Source of the DNA: Hysterangium stoloniferum
Lineage: Eukaryota; Basidiomycota; Agaricomycetes; Hysterangiales; Hysterangiaceae
Assembly (NCBI GenBank): GCA_015178975.1
Contig: WHVD01000018.1
Span: 248,001 to 312,000 of the forward strand
Length of the DNA stretch: 64,000 nucleotides
Reading direction: 5' to 3'
The notes under the pieces are model-generated. The model did no database searches, was not told where the DNA came from, and saw only the letters and a program-made list of their open reading frames with translations. The position numbers were made by a program, and so were the translations under genes. Below are positions 23,201 to 36,232 of the stretch, in pieces (positions within the stretch are counted from its first letter, which is position 1; every line of letters begins with the position of its first letter).

Positions 23201-26200
23201 GATTCCCGCTGCAATTATGGCTTGTAGAACCTGGTCTAAATGCTCTAGATGACTGTCCCATGTCTTAGAAAAGATCACAATGTCGTCAATATAAACTAGG
23301 CAGAATATCCATAAGTAAGGTGCAAGTACAGTTTGCATAACTCTTTGGAATATAGAAGGTCCATTACGAAGTCCAAAAGGCATTCTCCTGAATTGCCACA
23401 GTCCTCAATGGGATCTGAAGGCGGTCTTCGGTTTGTCTTCTTCTAACATTTCAAGTTGAGTAAAGCTGGCTAGTGCATCAAAGGAAGATAAGATGTTGGA
23501 TCCTGAAAGCGCTTGTATGATTTCAGACTGGCGTGGCAATGGAAATTCGTTGGGAACTGTTAGGCTGTTCAACTTTCTATAGTCAATCACCACTCATGGT
23601 TTCCCATTGCGATAGACAACAAAGGCTGGCACCCCCCAAGGACTTTTGGACAGTTCAATTACTCCCTGTTGAAACCAAGTATCCATTTGTTCATCAATGA
23701 CTTTCCTATTAGCTGGGGAGGTTGGAAACATTGACATTGAAATAGGTTGCACACCTTCTTTCAATGGGACATTGACCTTGACGTCTACTTGTCCTAAATG
23801 CCTGTCTACTCCAAAGGCTTGGACGTTCCTAGTCAATACCGACTCCAAGCGGGAGGAGATGTCAGAAGGAATGTCAGGTTCTAAGTAAACCAGTTTATGC
23901 AGGCCCTCCACACGAAATGTTTCTGTGGTGGCAACCTCTGACGTTTTAGGGCCTGCTTGGTCGAAATCATCTGCAAGTTCCCGTTCTGGGGGCTGTCTGG
24001 AAGATCGAGGATTAAGGACATGCTCCTCTTCTATTATTGATAGGCTCTCTATGAGGTGAGTGATCTTAGTTGCTGTTGACTGCATTGATGCCTTCTCAGT
24101 CAAAGATCTAGGTGTCTGGGCCCATTTGTTCGCGTTGTGAATTAATCCAACAGTTTCCCCTTGTCTAATGATTCTTGGTGTCGGAGAGGGGTTAGTGAGA
24201 GGTATCACAGTGCATTCCCTAGAGATAGCAGTGGTGGGAGTGGCTAGTATACTTCCATTGTCATTCTGCAAGACAACTCCCTCGACTATCCATTGGTCAC
24301 TGATAAGATCTCTGACAAAGATTGGTACTAATCGAGCTGATTCCGGTTCTATAGTACAATCCTGCAGGGCCCGTGCGACTCTTTCAGTATGCACCCCTTT
24401 GTCTGGTTTGGAAGTCAATTCAGGTGAGTTATTGGCTAGTTCCTCAAGGGGGATCTTGCTAATTGAGAAGGCTAAAGGCTGCAGCTCCTTGGAGGAACTG
24501 GCTGGGATAGACCCCACCCTCCCTGGTAGAATCAATCTAGAGCCCAACGGCTGGTCTCGTAGTGTTCCAATCTCATAGTTCATGTGAAAGTCCTCTCTGA
24601 GAAGAATTGGAACGGTCATGCCTCGGACAATGTACGTTTCGGTGGTAAATTTAAGGAGCATACCGGTGTCATCTTCGAGATAAATGGGAACGTTGACGTA
24701 TCCTAATACTTTAGCATTACCGGTAAGCTGTATGAGGTGCTACCTGAGTCCTTGCTTGAGCTTGGGGTGGTCCTCTAGTTCCTTATATAAATCCTCCGAA
24801 ATTAAGGAGAGGTCAGCCCCAGCGTCCAGCCTGATTCTAATAGGATTAGAGGCTTCTGAGTCCCCTACATGTCTGTAGACGTGTAATGCTGAGATCCCAA
24901 TACTGGAATATCCACTCGGGGAATCCCTTCTGTGGTAAATAATGGTTGAATCCTCCTTCATAAGCCAACTGGATCAAGGGTATTGGACTCTGGGTCTTTT
25001 GCTTTCCTTCCTTGTGGCCAGTTTGACGTTCCTCCTAATACATCTACCATTAGGTACCTTGGGCATAGTGTTCAGAATGGAGTCATCCACTTCAGAGTCT
25101 GACTCCTCACAAGGAATTAAGTTGGGTAACTGTCCTGGGTCGAAGGGGAAGTTCTCCTCCTCTGATCCCTCTGACTCAGAGGGGTCTTCTATAACGTAGG
25201 TCTGACTTATTTCCTTAGATCGGTTCACAAATACTTCCTCGTCAATGATTTCCTCAATGATAGGAGGTTCAAGTTGCGATAAGGCTCCCATCTCAGACAG
25301 ACCTTTCTGGTTCTGACGATGAGTGTCTAGCCAGTCTCCTTTCTTGATGAAATCACAGTCTGATATAGACACATAGACTTGCAATGCTTCATTCTCACTT
25401 GAAGGTGAACTCACGTTTGAAACAGCATCGTCCTCTGATTGAGGAAGGTAGACAGAAATGAAAATCGATTCCTCATCAACATTATGTACTTGTCCCTGTA
25501 TGCTTAATCTATAAACCATTTCGTAAGCCCTCTGATCCTCCACCTCCTCAGTTGGGTTCTGCATGGAGCATTTGTTAATAGAGACATAGTGCGACATCCT
25601 ACCCACGTGAGGGCAGTCAATCTTAAAATGCTCTAAACTCCCACAAATCCAGCACTCCTTTGGGGGTTTAGCGACACTTTTCTTGTCGCTTCATTCAAAA
25701 AAGAATTTGCCGTGTTTCTTACCCTGTTTCACATTAGATCTCCTAGGGACAGTTTTATCTTTGGCTTCTCTGAGAAGGATGTGGCCTCGATTAGTGTGGT
25801 TGATTCCTCTAGAGTGTTCTTCCTCATGCCAGGGATCCAACTCTTCCTGTTCGGCGATTATGACTCTGGGCTTTTGAAACCAATAATGCTCTCAATGGGT
25901 CTGATTCCAGGCGTTAATGAGGGCTTCCTGCAAGTTATTGGCATAGGTTTGCAACCCCATTGTGTTGTTGATGGGTTGTCCTTGCAATAAATAAAGCCAT
26001 TCCGTAGGTAAGGTCAAAATCAAACGGTGTGTTTCCTCCTTCCAATCCTGGTGGAAGCCATAGAGGAACCGATACAACTTAACCTGGCATTGGATGTACT
26101 GCATTGGAGTTTCACGATCATGACGAGCTTGACAAAACTTCATCTCTTCTCATTCAATCGTGAGAGATTCACGCTACCTGGTTCCTAGTAAACCTTTGAC

Positions 26201-27979
26201 AATTCCCCAAAGAAAAGATCCGTGAGATTGACTGAATTCAGTGCGATGCTCACAGTCTAGGGTGCTCCACCAAATCTTTGTGTTACCCGTGAGCCATCTC
26301 GGAAGAGAGACCCCCAACAGAGCGCTCATCGAGTCTGAGATCTCTGAAAGGCTCATGATGTCGAGGATGTACTCCAAGGCTTTGGAATGACTCCCATTGT
26401 ATTCAGGAAGGTTGGACCATTTAATCTTGATGTCATTCGTGTTGAGAGTAAGTGCTTTCTCCTTATGTAAGTCACCGCTTCGGGAGCCAGATCAGTTTGT
26501 GAGTCTAGGAGTTCCAGGGTTTTGCCCCCCACATCCCTGGTGCCAGTAACTATATGTAGGAGCTATCCGAACTCCCAGATGAGTTGCTGGGCTCTCCTCC
26601 AGGTGCGATGAAAGGATTGGATATGATAGGTAGAGGTCGGCGAGTTTCGTCCGGATCTTGTGATCCTCGCCTGAACACCCTACCCACTATTCCTTCAACA
26701 AACATGGTTGGAAAGGACAGTCGACCTTTATTGGTGGCTGGTCTGTCTAGATGCCGGTAGGAGTCGTCAAAGGGGTTTGGGGTCATAGAGGGGGTGTCGA
26801 AGGTTACTCTGACACATGGTGTTTCCTCGTTAGGAGTCACTCATCATTCCTTCAAAGTCTCTATTTCCAATTCAGCCATGCTAAGAAGGCGATGTGGTTG
26901 TGGTGGATAAAGGGAAAAATTGATGGGAATATTCTTTTCCTGTAGATGTTCCATCACTTTGATTCTCATATCCATTGGAAAACCTTCTAGGATCAGTGGG
27001 CGATTGACCAAACGTAGAAAACAAGTGTCAGGGGAACCCTTGAGATCTCGTATGAACAAGTCTGTTGTCGAGACTGGAGAGGGGGGTATTTGCATTGTCA
27101 CATCAAATTCGTTCAATAATTCCATCATCATCTTGTCACGTTTCTGCTGGACATGTAAGAGCCTAGACCGGAGACTGAAATATGTAAAGGATATCTCAGG
27201 CGATCTTTCATAGAGGGAATATCCTAAAATCTGAATGTAAATGTATCGATAGTTGACCTTGGGGACAGGTGAAGATGTCTGATCAATATGTGCAAGATCT
27301 GCAACATATCGTCATGCACCTTCAACAAGTCCACGAGTTGGATAAACAATTCCCTTTTTATTGCCATTCTTCCCTTCTCCATCGGGATCGTGAGCTCTTC
27401 CAACCACTCGGGGATCAATTGAGTGACCTCTCCCAGAGTCGTTGATCGCGTGAAAAGGGTTTGAGCTGCCAGGATCCCATGGTACCTCCCTAACCAAGTT
27501 GTGATTGATGGAGGCATAGTGGGGTATCTAGTTTGATAATCCTGTGTAATTGCCATAACTTCCTCCTCCGAAATCCGGGAGGCATAGTACATATCCCATT
27601 TGTCATCCATAGGTTCGTCGTAAACCAATAATCCATGGTAAGCACATTGAAGCATTACCTGATGTGGTGGATCTTTCTGGTGCTGTCGATAGTTTTTGGA
27701 GTGCAGATGGTCCTGATTGGCTGGCCATCGCTGGTTCAACTTTGGTTCTGGGAGAACCTCGGGCTAAAGTTTGTTTTAGGAAGGTCAGCGAGGGCTTTCT
27801 CATCATAACATTTCCAGGCAGTTCGAGACTAGTGGGCCTTCATCGTGGAAACGAACTGCTTGATCCCGCTGAAGGTTTCATGGCCTGTTCCTTGCCCATA
27901 GTCATCATTTGGAAAGGAATTAGTTACTTTTAATAGATTTTTCTTCATAGGGAAAGTATGGTCCAGCTTGGATCACCAC

Positions 27980-28604
27980 TGTGAAGAGTGGTGGAAGTTC
28001 TAACCGTTCTATATACAAAGAATATCGACCATTTAGGTACAACACAAAGATGTATTGACTGTCTAAGTCTAATACAGACTGAATGTGTATTGACTACTTA
28101 GTTCAATACGGGCGAGTGAAATAGCTAACTAATGTAGAGTAGAGAGCTAAGACGAATAAGGGGAATCAACTGTTAAGTACAATTCTAAATGACTGCTCAA
28201 GTGAAGAAGAGAGTAATGAGAGAGTCGAGTAATAGAGTAGTGTGGATGTAGTCCACGTGGATTGAGATATAGATGGAGTTTCGACTGGTACAGTTCGAAA
28301 CTAGATAGTTAAAGCCCATCTGTGACAGTCGAGATGATACCCCAATCACAACTTACAGGACACTAACTGGTGTCTGGGTAAGTTGTGGTTGTGGGGTAAA
28401 AAGTGTCTGAGTTTTAACTACGGGTGCTAGAATACATAAGTGTGGCATGTATGTGCCCACAAGAGTCGATGTACCACATACATAGGTCGTCGAACTAATT
28501 ATAAGTGTATAATCAAATAGAGAGAGAGTATAAATAATAAAGGAAATATAGTATGAGCTCATCCAGACTATATTTCCTGAGTATATTTCACCATACCTCT
28601 CACA
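27980..28604 (-). repeat. Right LTR (5' LTR) of the full-length gypsy element
   Basis: Partner of 17221-17855, with the same TGTGAAG...CTCACA ends and followed by the CTCTT duplication. Many differences from its partner are C/T or G/A changes at CpG-like sites. It is about ten bases shorter than the left copy. Confidence 0.92.
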
Positions 28605-28974
28605 CTCTTCCTTGAATACTATACCCCAATTGGAAATATCAACAAACCATCACTTCAGAACAACTGGAACTGAGATTGGATGTGCATCATTACTAACATT
28701 GCAATATAAAGTTGATAACACATGAGAAAGAATTAACCACAATCCAATATTGATTGCAACTGTCCCCTACATCCACCCAACTACTGTGATACTAAAGCTA
28801 TCAAATGTATGGGAGGAATACAGTCCTCAACCACACAAGGAACATGAAATGATGATGACCACAATGACATTCTACATTCTGGAACTGGGAATGAAACTAA
28901 CAAGGGTCTTCTATGATCAAATGGAGTGTTAAGATCTAAGCTGGGAAGAGAGGGAATGCTCTAAGTTGGAGGGC

Positions 28975-29203
28975 TGTTATGACCATGTCACAACCCAAAG
29001 ATAACCAATGATTCCATCACCTCAAGTTATTGTCATGTCGTCATATCAGCTACCATCAGTAAACCTGACACTGATGTACACCCTCATGGCAATCAAACCC
29101 CACTACAGCCCCTGTCAAATTATACTTATACTATCTGGTTATACTCTGATATGTCCCTTTATCTTTTGATGATCCGTTTATTCTATGTCTCACCTATGTT
29201 GTA
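28975..29203 (+). mobile_element. Gypsy LTR 5' part, interrupted by a Tc1/mariner insertion
   Basis: It begins TGTTATGACCATGTCACAACCC after a purine-rich stretch (AAGTTGGAGGG). It aligns with 2371-2600 (GATACGTCCC/GATATGTCCC, GTCTCACCTATG). It is cut at a TA by the Tc1-like terminal repeat. Sequence immediately left (28750-28970) may be the tail of the pol region of the same element. Confidence 0.65.
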
Positions 29204-29870
29204 CAGTGACTTACAAAACATATCCAATGTTTTGCAGTTTCAACTTGTATAGCTTATGTATACCCTAGTAGATAAAATCATAACAATCACCAAGATATTT
29301 GCCAACATGCTCTATCATGTATAGTCCAAGGCACCATAATGTCATTCTGTAATATCCATATATGGTAACAATATGATGGACTTTGCTTTGGCACATCAGG
29401 ATTGGACTGTGGAGGACTGGAAGAAGGTGGTGTGGTCTGATGAGACAAAAATCAATAGGCTGGGGTCAGATGGTAGGAAGTGGGTGTGGAAAAAGGCAGG
29501 GGAGGGCTTGAGTGACAGGCTGGTTGAGGTAACCCTGAAGTTTGGTGGTGGATCTTTGATGATGTGGGGGTGCATGCTGTGGGGGGGGGTGGGGTTATGC
29601 ATGCAAGATTGATGGAAGGATGGATGGGGATCTCTACATACAGATTCTGGAGAATGACCTGCAAGCCAGCCTCAGGGATTATGGTAAATCTGCAGATGAT
29701 GTCATCTTCCAGCAGGATAATGACCCCAAGCATACCTGCAAGAAGGCCCAGAATTGGCTCCAAGAAAATGGTTTCAGGGTTCCCTCATGACCAGCACAGT
29801 CTCCTGACCTGAATCCCATTGAACACTTATGGAATCACCTGAAGAGGAGGTTGGCAGGGTATGTGTGATG
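29204..29870 (+). mobile_element. Tc1/mariner transposon fragment, DD34E transposase C-terminal half
   Basis: The left end reads CAGTGACTTACAAAACATATCC after TA, a Tc1-type terminal repeat at its TA target. The coding part (29373 on) shows VVWSDETK (first Asp), a TLKFGGGSLMMWGC block, FQQDNDPKHT (second Asp) and AQSPDLNPIEHLW (Glu). Thirty-four residues lie between the last two acids, the DD34E signature. The N-terminal DNA-binding half is missing. A frame change lies in the G-run near 29580-29590, and TGA replaces the conserved Trp codon just before PAQSPDLNP. The right terminal repeat was not found, as a different sequence begins near 29871. The copy cannot be active. Confidence 0.88.
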
Positions 29871-30758
29871 TATCCAGTATATTTTATTTTCCCTTAATTT
29901 TCCTGAGTTTATTTCAATTTATTTCCATTTATTTTATTTTATCTATTATTCCAAGAATATGGCTATTTCCTTTTAACTTCACATACTCAAGGCTTCAAAT
30001 AATGTCACATTGTAATCGAAGCCTAGAACAGTCCAAAGTTAAGATTAATAAGCCAATTTATCTATTTTTAGTGATTTGGTCCCTTTCTCATAATCACTGT
30101 ATATATGCACACTTTTTTTGGCAGCATCACATGAGATTACATAATCATCAACTCGACAATGCATTTACAAGTCGACATGTGCCATTCCCACAGCTGAATG
30201 GCCAGTTTTATTCAAATCTGGCTTTTGAAGCAGTTTTGCTTCCAGCCCAGGCCATCTCAGGCATGGCTTATGACTCGTTGGATCAGATCTTCGAGTCATG
30301 ATAGGAGTCACATGACATCATAGTGGAGCCTCGGAAACTTCTAAAAGCTCCTAATAGTTTCCTAATTAGTTATTTAAATATTATTAAGCAGGGTTCTGTA
30401 CATGTATAAAAAGAGGCCAAAATCACTGAATATGTAAATCAATCTACTTTACTACTATCAGCAGCACCAGCTCAGAAGCTTATGTATCTCATCATCCTAA
30501 GGACAATAATAGCCTTAGTCTGATATACTAACTGCAAGCACCTACACTTGCAGAATCTTGAACTCTTTGTCAGCAACTCTTAAACTTAGCTAATTCATCT
30601 AAGTTCCTTCAGCTTCCCAGAAACCTTTAGGCTTACTAATCACTTAAGTAAATCTAAATCCCTATTACTGAAATCCCTGCCCATTTAGGTTATTCAAGAG
30701 CCCACATTAACAGCACAGTTAATCGATCTTTCTGCTCTGTTCCATTCTGTTCCTAACA
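29871..30758 (+). mobile_element. LTR-like segment, unassigned
   Basis: This non-coding segment runs from TGTGATGTATCC to CCTAACA. It has a TATA-like run (TGTATAAAAAGAGG, about 30400) followed by sequence resembling an LTR transcript start. It truncates the Tc1 fragment. No partner copy or target duplication is visible, so solo-LTR status is a guess. Confidence 0.3.
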
Positions 30759-30899
30759 CCAAGTTTGGTGTTTATTTATCTCATTTCATGTTTGCTAGTT
30801 TAGTTTTCATTATTACTGGATTTGGTATGTTATTCATTCCACAGTCTATATAGTCTGGCAGATGTTGTACATACAATCCAGTCAGAAAATCAGCTTAGA

Positions 30900-31145
30900 T
30901 TCTCCCCAGTAATCTCAAGTACATTTTCCACTCTAATCTCCTCTTTGAAACGCACTGCTCTTACTTGTCAGAGCCCACGGGCTCTGACCCATCTATCACT
31001 TGACCTCCAACCTATTTATCTCGACTCCCCAACCTCTCAACCCACAAACCCTGCCTGGACTCCCTGGGATTCCCATCTGCCTGTTTGAAATTGGACAAGA
31101 TGATCTCGCGAGGGCACAGCCTATAAGCTGAAGCTAAGTCCTACC
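30900..31145 (+). mobile_element. Gypsy LTR 3' part
   Basis: It ends in GCGAGGGCACAGCCTATAAGCTGAAGC, matching the end block at 3010-3050. It is probably the right-hand remainder of the LTR that starts at 28975, with the Tc1 fragment and other sequence nested between. Confidence 0.5.
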
Positions 31146-32860
31146 AGCTTTCCCACAGGTTTCTCTGGAAACCCTCCAATATGCTCTGTGCATGAAACTT
31201 AACAGTATAGACCTTAAACATGCCTACCATTTGGTCCAAATCTCTGTGGGAGATGAATGGAAAACCACTTTCAGAACCCGTTATGGGGCTTTTGAGTGGT
31301 TGGTGATGCCCTTTGGACTCACCAATGCTCCATCTGTTTTTCAATGTTTTATTAACAACATTTTCTTTAACATGCTTGATGTATGCATCATTGTTTACTT
31401 GGACCACATTCTTATCTACTCTGAGGACCCCACGGAACAGGACAGACAAGTCTGTGAAGTTCTCCAGAGACTCAGACAACATGGTTTATTTGTGAATGGT
31501 AAAAAATGTACTTTTGACACAGACTCTGTGGAATACCTGGGTTTCATAATGGGACCCAATGGACTCTGCATGGATGAAACTAAAGTACAAGTCATCAAAG
31601 ATTGGCCAGAACCCCAAAAAGTCAAAGATATACAATCTTTCCTTGGCTTTGCCAATTTTTACTGATGGTTTATCTGTGGATATTCTGACATCACAGTTCC
31701 CTTTACCCATCTTACATGCAAGGATACTCTGTGGAATTTTAATGATAAGTGTCAACAAGCTTTCAATCATTTAAAAGATTCTGTTTCATCAGCTCCTATT
31801 CTGTCACATTGGAAACCGGACTTCCCGCTCATTGTTGAAACAGATGCCTTGGACTATGCACTTGAAGCCATTCTGTCTATCCAGGACTCTGATGGAGAAG
31901 TCCACCCCATGGCCTTTCTGTCCCAGACTTTCACTGAAGCAGATCTCAATTATGATGTTCATGATAAGGAACTCCTGGCAATTTTTTCAGCTTTCAAATG
32001 TGGTGACACTATTTGGAAGGCTCAGGAATTCCGATTGACATTGTAATATAACAGATCACAAAAACCTGGAATACTTTTCTACTATGAAACTTTTGACCTG
32101 CTGGCAGGCCCACTGGTCTGAATGCCTATCAGCTTTCAATATGATTATCCATTTTTGACCCAGTCACCTTGGCAGCAAACCCAACCCTTCAACTAGATGA
32201 TGGGACATCTATCCTAAAGAGGGGAGCAATGACTATGCCATGGTAAACCCACACAACCTGAAACCCATTTTCATGAGTCAACAGCTTACCATATCAGTCC
32301 ATGCAACTTCCTCATCCATCCCATTGTCTGTGGAATTATCATTATGGATATTGAGAAGTTACATCAAGATATTCTGTCAGCAATTCCACTAGACCTGATA
32401 ACTAAAGCACACCTTGACAATCCCATGGACCCTGGTCAACCCCAGTGGTCCATGGAGTTATCATTATGGATATCAAGAAATTACATCAAGATATTCTATT
32501 GGCAATTCCACTAGACCTGGTAACCAAGGCACATCTTGATAACCCTGTAGACCCCAGTCAACCCCAGTGGTCCCTAGACCAGCATGGTTTCATTAGACTT
32601 GACAATTATATCTATGTACTGGACTCTGACAGCCTCTGCCTCAGGTTCCTTCAGTACAAACATGACCATCCACTCTCGGGACATTTTGGATTCAACAAAA
32701 CTCTATTATTAATAAGAAGAGAATATACTTGGCCCAGACTCCAAGGATTCGTTAAGCACTATTGTAAATCTTGCACTACTTGTCCACACTCTAAATCACA
32801 GTGACACAAGCCATATGGCCTTTTAAAACAACTCCCAGTATTTCCTCAATACAAGATTTG
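31146..32860 (+). mobile_element. Gypsy pol fossil: reverse transcriptase, RNase H, integrase head
   Basis: Starting within the RT palm, the plus strand reads SIDLKHAYHLVQI, YGAFEWLVMPFGLTNAPSVF and a degraded YIDD-like site (VYLDHILIYS). An RNase H region follows (LIVETDALDYALEAILS, ELLAIFSAFK). Near 32650-32800 is an integrase HHCC head (LSGHFGFNKT...C-x2-C). A segment of about 121 bases is tandemly duplicated (32332-32451 and 32452-32572). The 5' pol part and the integrase core are absent. It is a broken relic with several interruptions. Confidence 0.85.
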
Positions 32861-33012
32861 TCCATGGTGGTAGACTGGATTCTGGGTGACTGACTGGTGT
32901 ACAGAACAAGTGGGGATTGGAGAATAGATGGTCCAGATTGGTCCAGTTGTTCAGGTGCCTTTTTTCTTGGAGGGATGGCCAATACAATCTGCAAGTTGCA
33001 ATCAGAAAATAA

Positions 33013-35879
33013 TGTTAAGCTCTGGACTTATGAGTAGGGTCCAGTGGGAAACCCATATATAGTCCAGTATACAGGTAGGACTTGGCTTCAGCTTATATGC
33101 TGCACCCTCACAAGATCATTATATCTGATTTCAAAAGGGACAAATGGAAATTCCAAGAAGTCCAAAAGGATGAAGGGATAGTGACAGGAAGTCTGAAGAC
33201 TCCAAGGTGGAGGGCCCACAGGTTCAAGGGTACAAAGAGAACTTTAACTAATGCAAGGTATGGAGGTAACTTGGTTGATTTTCTGATTAAATTGTAAATA
33301 CAAATTTGTCTAGTTTATATAGACAAGTCATACTACAATCCTGGCAGAATGGATAAACAAACAAACAGGCAGAAGATGGGGAATGGGCAGGGGTGGCTGA
33401 AGTCTGGGAAAGTCTGAGATGAATCCAGGAACATACACATGGGACAAAATAAACTGACTGATGACCAGGTACCAAGACTGATTGGAATGGATATTACAAT
33501 TTATTGTAAGAGCCAGGATATCCAGGTGGAGTTAGGTCCCTGATCATACAAAAAGGGAGTGATAGAGACACATGAGGAAGGTCTGGGTCCTGGTGGTCCT
33601 ACCACCTTTCAGCCATCCTGTCCCATCTCCACCCTGACACTCTTCTGTTACCCATTCTACATGAATGTTTTATTTGCCTCACAACCTTTAGAATACTTGT
33701 GTTTCATCACATTTAGTCTTAGTTTGTTCCTTGTTCCTTTGCCTTCTTCCCTTGACCTGTCATGACTTCTCACATCCTTGATTGACTTTCCAATCATCTG
33801 TCATACTTTTGTATAAAGCCTATCATATATGCTATTAGATTACCCTTTCATGTTTATGGCCTTTTGCTTGCTCCTAATACTCTTGAAGATATCAACAGCC
33901 AGCTGTGACTCTTACCCCCACAACCCTTAGCATTTCAGCCTTCCAGTTGATTCAGCCAAATATTGTCTTCAATCTCAAATCATACTACTTGTTCCTCTCA
34001 AAATACCAGAGCACCATAACAGTTTAGGACACAATACATAAGTTAAAGCCAAGCTCCACTTGTTTTGTAGAGTTGGACTTCCCAGTTAAGTATGAAATAC
34101 CTGTCAGCCCTCTGACATCATTCCCCCTCTTTTCTTTAGACCTTAGACCTTAACAGGAAGCATTGAGATATGTAGATAATATCAGAAACATGAGGAGAGC
34201 CAATGCAACTCTCTGTCCATGCAGATTCCAGAGGGTTGCTTGCTCTTTTTCAACTCTATGGTGGGCTTTCTTTAGATGTTGTTGTTGTTGTTGTTGAGGT
34301 TGTTGTTCATGCATTGGTGTTTCTCCTTAAGTGTGAGTTTACCATCAGAACCTAACAGATGAGATATGTCAACTTTTTCAGAAGTTGACTGTTTGCCCTT
34401 ATTGTTGGCAGTGGACTTTTTGTCATTCTTCTGGTCATAATTTGACTTGCTGGTATTATTATTTCCAGAATTTCCAGGATTTCCAGAAGAAATGTTATTC
34501 AACACCTTGTTGTTTTGAGAGTATTTCACCAGATTTTCACAGGAAATGTACACATGATGTTCCCAGTAATGGGCATCAAATTTCTGAGCTTTCATCTGCA
34601 TAATTTGGAGAGTCTTCAGCTTTCCTTCTATGCAGATATCATCTTTAAGGTGAGACAGAAGCCCCATATAAAAATGATGTCTGAGGGTGGAATCATCCCA
34701 ACCAGTATGCAGCAAGGATGTTGAACTTGACCAGATAGTCAGAAACCTGTTGATTTTCCTGCATTTTGAGTGTCATTTTCTGCATCACCAGCTTGATCAT
34801 AAGGTCCAAAATTAGTTTCTAATTCTTCAACAAGGGCATCCCAATCAGTGAGCCAAGCCAGAGTTTTAACATATATTCCAGAGAGTCTAGGTTAAAACCA
34901 ATCCTGAGTGGTATCCTTGAGGTAAGAGTGTGAAATTGACTTTTTGACTGTCATTTGTGAATGCAGATGGTCAATCATGGAAACAAAAACAACATTGAAG
35001 CAGGAAATTCTATTTTCAACTTCTTTGGCTCTTTACCAGAAAATGGTTTGGGCTCTTTAACATTCATACAAGATGGTTCTTTGCCTTTAATGAGGGTTTC
35101 ATGGGCAGATTTCGGATATTCCAAAAAAGTTCCAAGGAAAAGTAACATAATTGGATCTTTGGTGGGTTCAGGTTGTCCTGGAGGTTTGACAGGAGGATTG
35201 GAATCTTTCTCACCATCCTCAGAATCTTCTGATCCATCAGGAACTTCAATGGCTGGATTATCACAAACTGATGTAGTAGGCTGAGTGGTGTAGAGTTGTG
35301 AAGGGGATCAAAGTTGAGATGGTCCTTCAGTAGCTTTACATTTGGGACCCATAATGAGCGAGTCACAGGTGTGAGATCTGATATACTGTTAAGTTCTCAT
35401 GTCAGAAAGCTTATTTTTGGAAACTATCAGAAAATACCTGGGAACTCAGATACTTTTAGGTAGGGGCAAGGACTTGGCTTCAGCTTATGTATTGTGCCCT
35501 TACACAAAATGCTTAGTGTCCTTATTTCAGAGGGTCATTTTACACCAGAAGGATGAATAATATTTGGAGTTCTGATGAGTTCTGAATATCAAGCATACAG
35601 AAAGAGATGGGGAATCAGCTAACTAAGTCAATATCAGATCTGAGGTGTACATACATATTTTGCAGAACTAATATAGGACATTCTGTAATTGTACTACTAA
35701 CTGGGATCACAATAAGATGGATTTGGCAGGGATTTTGAATCAGGAATATAATAATCACATGAATGAATACTTGTCAACAGACAAGTTACCAAATATGGAA
35801 CAAAGGTTAGGAACTAGGTAGGTTCTGGAGGCCAGAATTATATCAGAGGATTGAAATATCTGAAAAACATATCATAACA
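33013..35879 (-). mobile_element. Gypsy fossil in minus orientation: LTR pieces and Gag region
   Basis: On minus, a 5' LTR (35879-35387) is followed by a Gag-like region (about 35366-34272). The latter has the retrotransposon Gag pattern around YTGWDDSTLRHHFYMGLLSHLKD and a DAHYWE block, then an Asn/Lys-rich linker. The element ends in an LTR piece at 33013-33110, sharing TGTTAAG and CAGGTAGGACTTGGCTTCAGC with the other LTR. No pol domains were seen between 33110 and 34270, so the interior is largely deleted. It is a broken relic. Confidence 0.75.
35387..35879 (-). repeat. Gypsy LTR, 493 bp, TGTTAAG...CATAACA
   Basis: Its ends TGTTAAGTTCTC and ATATCATAACA are the reverse-complement pair expected for the LTR family seen at 2371 and 28975. 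It contains the shared AGGACTTGGCTTCAGCTTATG block. It abuts a fragment of the USP/PHD gene at 35880, so it inserted into that copy or the copy was truncated there. Confidence 0.7.
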
Positions 35880-36232
35880 ATAGCCAGATACTACCATTCC
35901 CTGTCATAGATGTTGACAAGAAGCCACTGGATTCTTGAACATGAAACATTTGAGACTTCAAAGGCAGCAGGGCCTGCCAGCTTTCAACAATGGGGATTGG
36001 ATCCAGGTAATCATCAGAATACATGGGGTCCATATCCTTTTGTTCCTTACTCTTGGAATGAATGTGATATTCCTGAACCAGAGAAGACTGAATATCTGGT
36101 ATTTTACTATCAATTTCAAGATCTGATATAGATTAATGCTCATACCTTCATGTAGCATGGGCCAGAATTTAGTGAAGGCAGTGAACCAGACACTCAAGAA
36201 TCTCACACTTTCCCTCTAAATAGACCAATATG
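35880..36232 (+). pseudogene. Fragment of the USP/PHD gene family, 3' part
   Basis: This repeats 6219-6568 of the large gene, including the GACTTCAAAGGCAGCAGGGCCTGCCAGC block, the last intron (GGTATTTTACTATC...CATGTAG) and the start of the last exon (CATGGGCC.GAATTTAGTGAAGG). The rest of the gene is missing on both sides. It confirms that the family is dispersed and multi-copy. Confidence 0.8.

Larger units (their letters stand above)
17221..28604 (-). mobile_element. Full-length Ty3/gypsy element, coding on minus, nearly whole but broken
   Basis: An 11.4-kb element lies between two LTRs and a 5-base target duplication CTCTT (17216-17220, 28605-28609). On minus the order is: gag-like region (about 27800-25600) ending in a CCHC zinc knuckle near 25650; aspartic protease (around 24840, LDAGADLSLIS); reverse transcriptase (about 23600-22750, YIDDIVIF near 23290); RNase H; and integrase (21880-21053) with an HHCC-like head and DDE-type core. 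About 3 kb of extra reading frames follow before the 3' LTR. The protease-RT-RNase H-integrase order is that of gypsy. LTRs differ by only a few percent by eye, so the insertion is fairly recent. The coding region carries several interruptions. Confidence 0.93.
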
